Assembly (NCBI GenBank): GCA_022605955.1 | Contig: JAKCOZ010000005.1 | Coordinates: 6,916,001 to 6,980,000, forward strand | Source: Rallus limicola | Taxonomy: Eukaryota > Chordata > Aves > Gruiformes > Rallidae | DNA length: 64,000 bases | Reading direction: 5' to 3' | Made by a program: the position numbers and the translations under genes | Notes under the pieces: model-generated | Databases searched by the model: none | Told to the model about the DNA's origin: nothing | Seen by the model: the letters and a program-made list of their open reading frames with translations, nothing else | Part shown: positions 59,901 through 64,000 of the stretch, in pieces | How the letters are laid out: each line of letters starts with the position of its first letter | Position numbering within the stretch: the first letter of the stretch is position 1

Positions 59901-62900
59901 ACTCAGAAGTACAGAATCTTCCAGTGCTAATCTGTTTAACATTATTTACTTGTAGCCCCTTCAGAAACTTTCAAGTGATCATTAATGCTTGGTTTTGTAG
60001 CCACATAGCATTTCAAATCAAAGAGCCTTTTGTCTATGGGTGGATGGGAAAGCATGGTGCTAAAGATGTAGATGCTTTCCTTGCTGACATTCTTACTGAT
60101 ATGGAAGTCGTCTAAGAGCACTCATTAGAATAAAATCACAACTTACTCCAAGGGTGGTATTCACATTCTTTATAAAACTTTGAATGAAGCTGTTTGCTAG
60201 ATCCTAAAAAATGTTGTGCATCCTCAGAAGGGCAAGATTTATTATAATAATTGGTTCAAGTACTGTTACTGTATTTAAATATTCAGTATGAAACACTTGT
60301 GTGGACATCATGAAAATTTTCTGTGCACATGTCTGGTAACAAAAACAAAATCATGTGTTTGATTTACAGAAAGAAAGAAAATACACCCAAAAAAACCAAA
60401 ACCCAAACGAACCAAGGCCCTGAGACAATGATATGAGAATACTTTAACAGCCAGAGACCCCACAAGAGATTGTAACTAGGGGTCATAGTCCTTTTTTCCT
60501 CTTTTGATCAATAGCCCCTCTGTGTGCATCAGGTCTCTTTGTGAGATAACCTCCTCTGCAGGGAGCCAGGGCTCAGTCCCACTCTGCCTCCCAAGGTTGT
60601 GTATGCGAAACACCGTAAGAGTAAGCTGGATAAAATGTCTGGATGAATGATTGTGTTCTACAAGGAGCCATAGAGTGTGAACTGCCTTTCTTGATTATAA
60701 AACTACCTCTGTTACATGTAATCTTGCCTGTGGTACTCATAAGGCCAGTATGTATGTATATAAGCTGAATGTCTTTAATGAAAAACTGAGAAATATTTTT
60801 TTCCAAAATAGGTTATTTCTTACTGGTTTGAATTGAAGGATACAGTATCTTCATGGTGAAGTAAAATTTTGCTTCTGATGAATGTACAGCATATCATGAT
60901 TTAAAAATGTTGAAGAGCAGATAGAATTATTTCTATGTTTTCTCTAGAAGCCATAATATATAAGACTGTGTATCTTCAAAGCCATCAGCTAGTAGCTCTT
61001 GAACCTTTCTTCCACAACATTACAGCATATTTTCAAAACCAATCAACCTCTGAAAATTTAGGTGATGCCAGAATTATGGATGTTCATACCACAGCAGAGA
61101 GAGATTTCCACCTCCGCTTTTTCAGTTTGGCAGGAGAAGCATTCCCTAATTTGCTCAGTGCAATGAAAGCTGCCTCATCTCTTTTTCAGTCTTCTGAAAC
61201 CAGTGTCTGTTAAAGACTGAAAGGGATGTTCTGGGGCTTGAAATTTGATGATGATACGGTCCTGTTGTTTTGAAATGATTTACCATTTGTGCAACTGTAA
61301 CTATTGTTACATGGGTCAGTATTTTTCTGGTACCCAGTGTTTCCCAAATGCTGTGACAAATTACATCAGGGAGAGAAGGCCAGTTTCTTCACAAGTTCAA
61401 CCTCATGTACAGTTGGATCCTGGGAGGTCTTCTAACATATAGATTGTCTGATTTATATTAAACTGAATAAATATGGATTTACTGTGTCTCAGTAGTGATA
61501 AAGGCAGCTAAAATCCCTGGCTGTTTGAAATTGCACCTTCTTTCTACTATGGATGGAGAATTTAATGAAATTGTTTAGCAGATGAAGCATTAGAGAGATC
61601 TCTTTAGATAAAAATGGATGGCTTTAGCTAATACTGTTCTGAGATGAAAGGGAGCAGGTATATCAAAAGACATCATGTTTAATCTTGTCATTTTCCTGTA
61701 CTAAAGGTTTTCACAAGTCATTAGATGAAGTTGTTTGAGTGGAAAATACATACATATCAGATTAATATTTTGGTCAAGTATATTATTTAGTTTTTGAGGG
61801 CTCCACTACTTATGATCCCGACTGGAATGATGGGTGCACTCAAAAGGGTTAAGCTGAAGCCACTGTTACATGAATCATGTACAAAAATCCAATTGCTCTG
61901 GAAACAGGGGAGATGTGTAGAATGTGAGAATGACTGTGTGCTTGAAAATATTAAAATAAAGTTACAAGCATGCTTTTCTGGAGCACTGTAAGTGCTGTTT
62001 CAGTGCTAGAAAATATAACTTCCTTTAACAGTTGGGAACACATCAGAGGGCTTTTTTAAATGCTGCTAAATCATTTTTTTTGATTTAGAAACTATGAAAT
62101 TTCTGCCATAATTTTTGCACCAAACCTGGCACGTCAGTGTGTCAGTTTAGCACTGCCTGCATCTGCATCTCCCGTCGGTGATAAATACGAGAGGCTGTCT
62201 ACTGGCAAGAGAGAATAAATATGAGCTGTATAGGAGGGCAGTATGAACATGCCCACAGCTGAGCTCAGCATATGTAACTGTGGCAGCGTACACAAACCCT
62301 GTCTGTGTGGTGATGGATGCAGATTATTAAAGCAAGCCATTACTGGAGCTGCCGTGTTTGATTAATTTAATAACAGACTGAACAAAACATATGGGAGTAT
62401 ATGTGAAGATACGTACTTTGGCAGGGGCTGTATATAGATACCACGTTTTTGACAGTCTGAAATCTATTAATGCATTGATTGATTAAAATTATCTGTGGAA
62501 CAGGAGGAGGAATACATCAGGACCACTTGTTTAGGAGAAACAGCACCCAAATGTATATAAAGCAGCTGTAATTCAATTTCTGTTGTTTTCCAATGTTTTT
62601 GTTATGCTTTTATATTAAAATAAAATCTTTATAGGTTTGTATAATCCTTCCCTTTTTTTTCCCCTGCCTTTGCAGCATCTGACTTCTTTTCAATAGTAGA
62701 CAATTTTGCTGTGGACAATAGAAAGAAAAGTGCATGGACCCACTTCTGCCTGAATATGCCAGGAGTCGTATGCATAGAACTGGATTTCAGCAGAGTACCT
62801 TACCTGTCACATCTGATCCTGTCCTTTCATAATCTATGAGCTTTTTCTTCAGTGCTTCCCCAGTATTATTTTTGGGATTATGCTGCTCTGATACTAATAA

Positions 62901-64000
62901 TGTTCTGTGAAATGATTGTTCCTTCTGCCAACTCTTATTCTAGAGAAGTGGAAGTCACAGTACTGTTTTAAAGGCACTTAAGCTTTGCACTTTAAACCTA
63001 TATTGCATTGATGAGTACTTCTCATGTAAAGTCTTCCTTCTGAGCATATCGCTATGTGGGGTAAAAGCTCTTTCTTGCATAAAAACTAATTTTGTTTCAT
63101 TGATTGACAACATGCATATTACAGTGGTTTGATAATGGCATGACATCACTCTAGGACAGCTTAAAAATTTATCCCAATGTAGATGTAAGTTGATGTTAGT
63201 TGTGGCAGATCTGACACGAGGAGCAGGTGATGTGCCTGAAATCCTGCCTTTTGTTTTGGTCCTGTTGCCAAAAATCAGGACACCTCTGCCCCCTCCTTCC
63301 ACAGACTCTTGCATCTCCAGTGCTTCCTGTGATGGACGAGTTTCTTCTTTCCACCTTACATTTGCTTTGGAATGATTGATTTTGTAGTATTTTACCATTA
63401 AAGTATTAATGCTTTCTAACAGTTTAACATAATTATAATACATGTGGGGCCAAAATATAGACTTGAACTGAGCTGGCAAAAGCCAGAAATGGACAGGGTG
63501 CATCAGTTATAAATTTCTTAGTATCAGCTACATGAAATAGCGAACTTTTTCTGGTTTTGTTGTGAGAGAAAAGCAGATTATTGTTGCAGAGATTTCCTGT
63601 ATATTTTTAATGAAGAAGATGCTGTTTATGTGCTGTACTTTCTGGTTCTGCTAAGTGAGATTTAACCAGAGAAGAAAAAGTCTTTCTGTTGCCTTAGAGT
63701 GATCCAAATGAAAATAGGATTTTTGAAATTGCAGGCAAAAAAGCTGTACTTGATCAATGTAGGAATTAGAGCCTACATCAGGATTCATAAGGTTTCACAT
63801 GATTTCTCCTTTTAAAATTTGTTTATTTGGGATTTCTTTATGTGTGTATGCAATAGTTTGGATTTATATGTCGTGAAAAAGTTATGTGGTATTTTAATAT
63901 TTTTTTTAAAGAACGCCATGGAACAGGTTGAACCTTGCGGTTTTTCCACTGGAGTCAGAGGAGTTATGTCATGAATAAGCAGAGGCCAAATCTTTCTTTT

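Larger units (their letters stand above)
43521..64000. other. Long AT-rich stretch, no gene recognised
   Basis: About 20 kb without a supportable exon, RNA gene, LTR or CR1 copy. Low-complexity tracts occur at 44949-44961, 45054-45065, 48829-48868 and 56854-56902. The longest open frame (182 codons, minus, 62955-63503) has no recognisable domain and its composition is unremarkable. Conserved noncoding elements could be present but cannot be seen without comparison to other genomes. Confidence 0.5.

Noticed and set aside
60371..60415. A/C-rich tract as a possible retroposon tail
   Set aside because: No recognisable retroposon body or target duplication beside it; treated as low complexity.

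Overview
This window looks like vertebrate nuclear DNA, and specifically bird DNA. It is AT-rich, CpG-poor and has no operons. It carries three CR1 LINE fragments (the characteristic avian retroposon), two old avian-type ERVL LTR fragments and one near-pristine ERVL-type (class III) endogenous retrovirus. I cannot name the species. Apart from the provirus I found no convincing exon, tRNA, rRNA or CRISPR array. The window is best read as intergenic DNA or the inside of a long intron.

Layout. 1-780: nothing recognisable. 781-1568: plus-strand CR1 fragment with a decayed reverse-transcriptase reading frame, broken by an old minus-strand LTR (1569 to about 2625). 2626-7758: unannotatable AT-rich DNA. 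7759 to about 8060: a second, truncated LTR of the same old family. 8061-22256: AT-rich DNA with T/A tracts only. 22257-29131: a complete minus-strand provirus. 29132-33937: AT-rich DNA. 33938-34262 and 42895-43520: two minus-strand CR1 3' ends, with bland sequence between and after them up to 64000.

The provirus is the main content. Read on the minus strand it runs 5' LTR (29126-28540), a tRNA-Lys1,2-type primer binding site, a short leader, gag (28421-26541), an in-frame UAG, pol (to 23346: protease, reverse transcriptase, RNase H, integrase), about 480 nt of noncoding DNA, a purine-rich tract and the 3' LTR (22848-22262). It is flanked by a perfect 5-bp target duplication, ACTTG. The two 587-bp LTRs look identical, CpGs are undecayed, both frames are open and all catalytic residues are present. 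It is therefore a recent insertion that looks coding-competent for an intracellular retrotransposition cycle. There is no env.

The most interesting features are the expression strategy and the Gag. Gag and pol are in the same frame, separated by one UAG, with a predicted two-part stem-loop starting 5 nt after it, which suggests gammaretrovirus-like stop-codon readthrough. Gag has hydrophobic N-terminal segments, a duplicated 30-residue Ala/Thr-rich module and no CCHC zinc knuckle.
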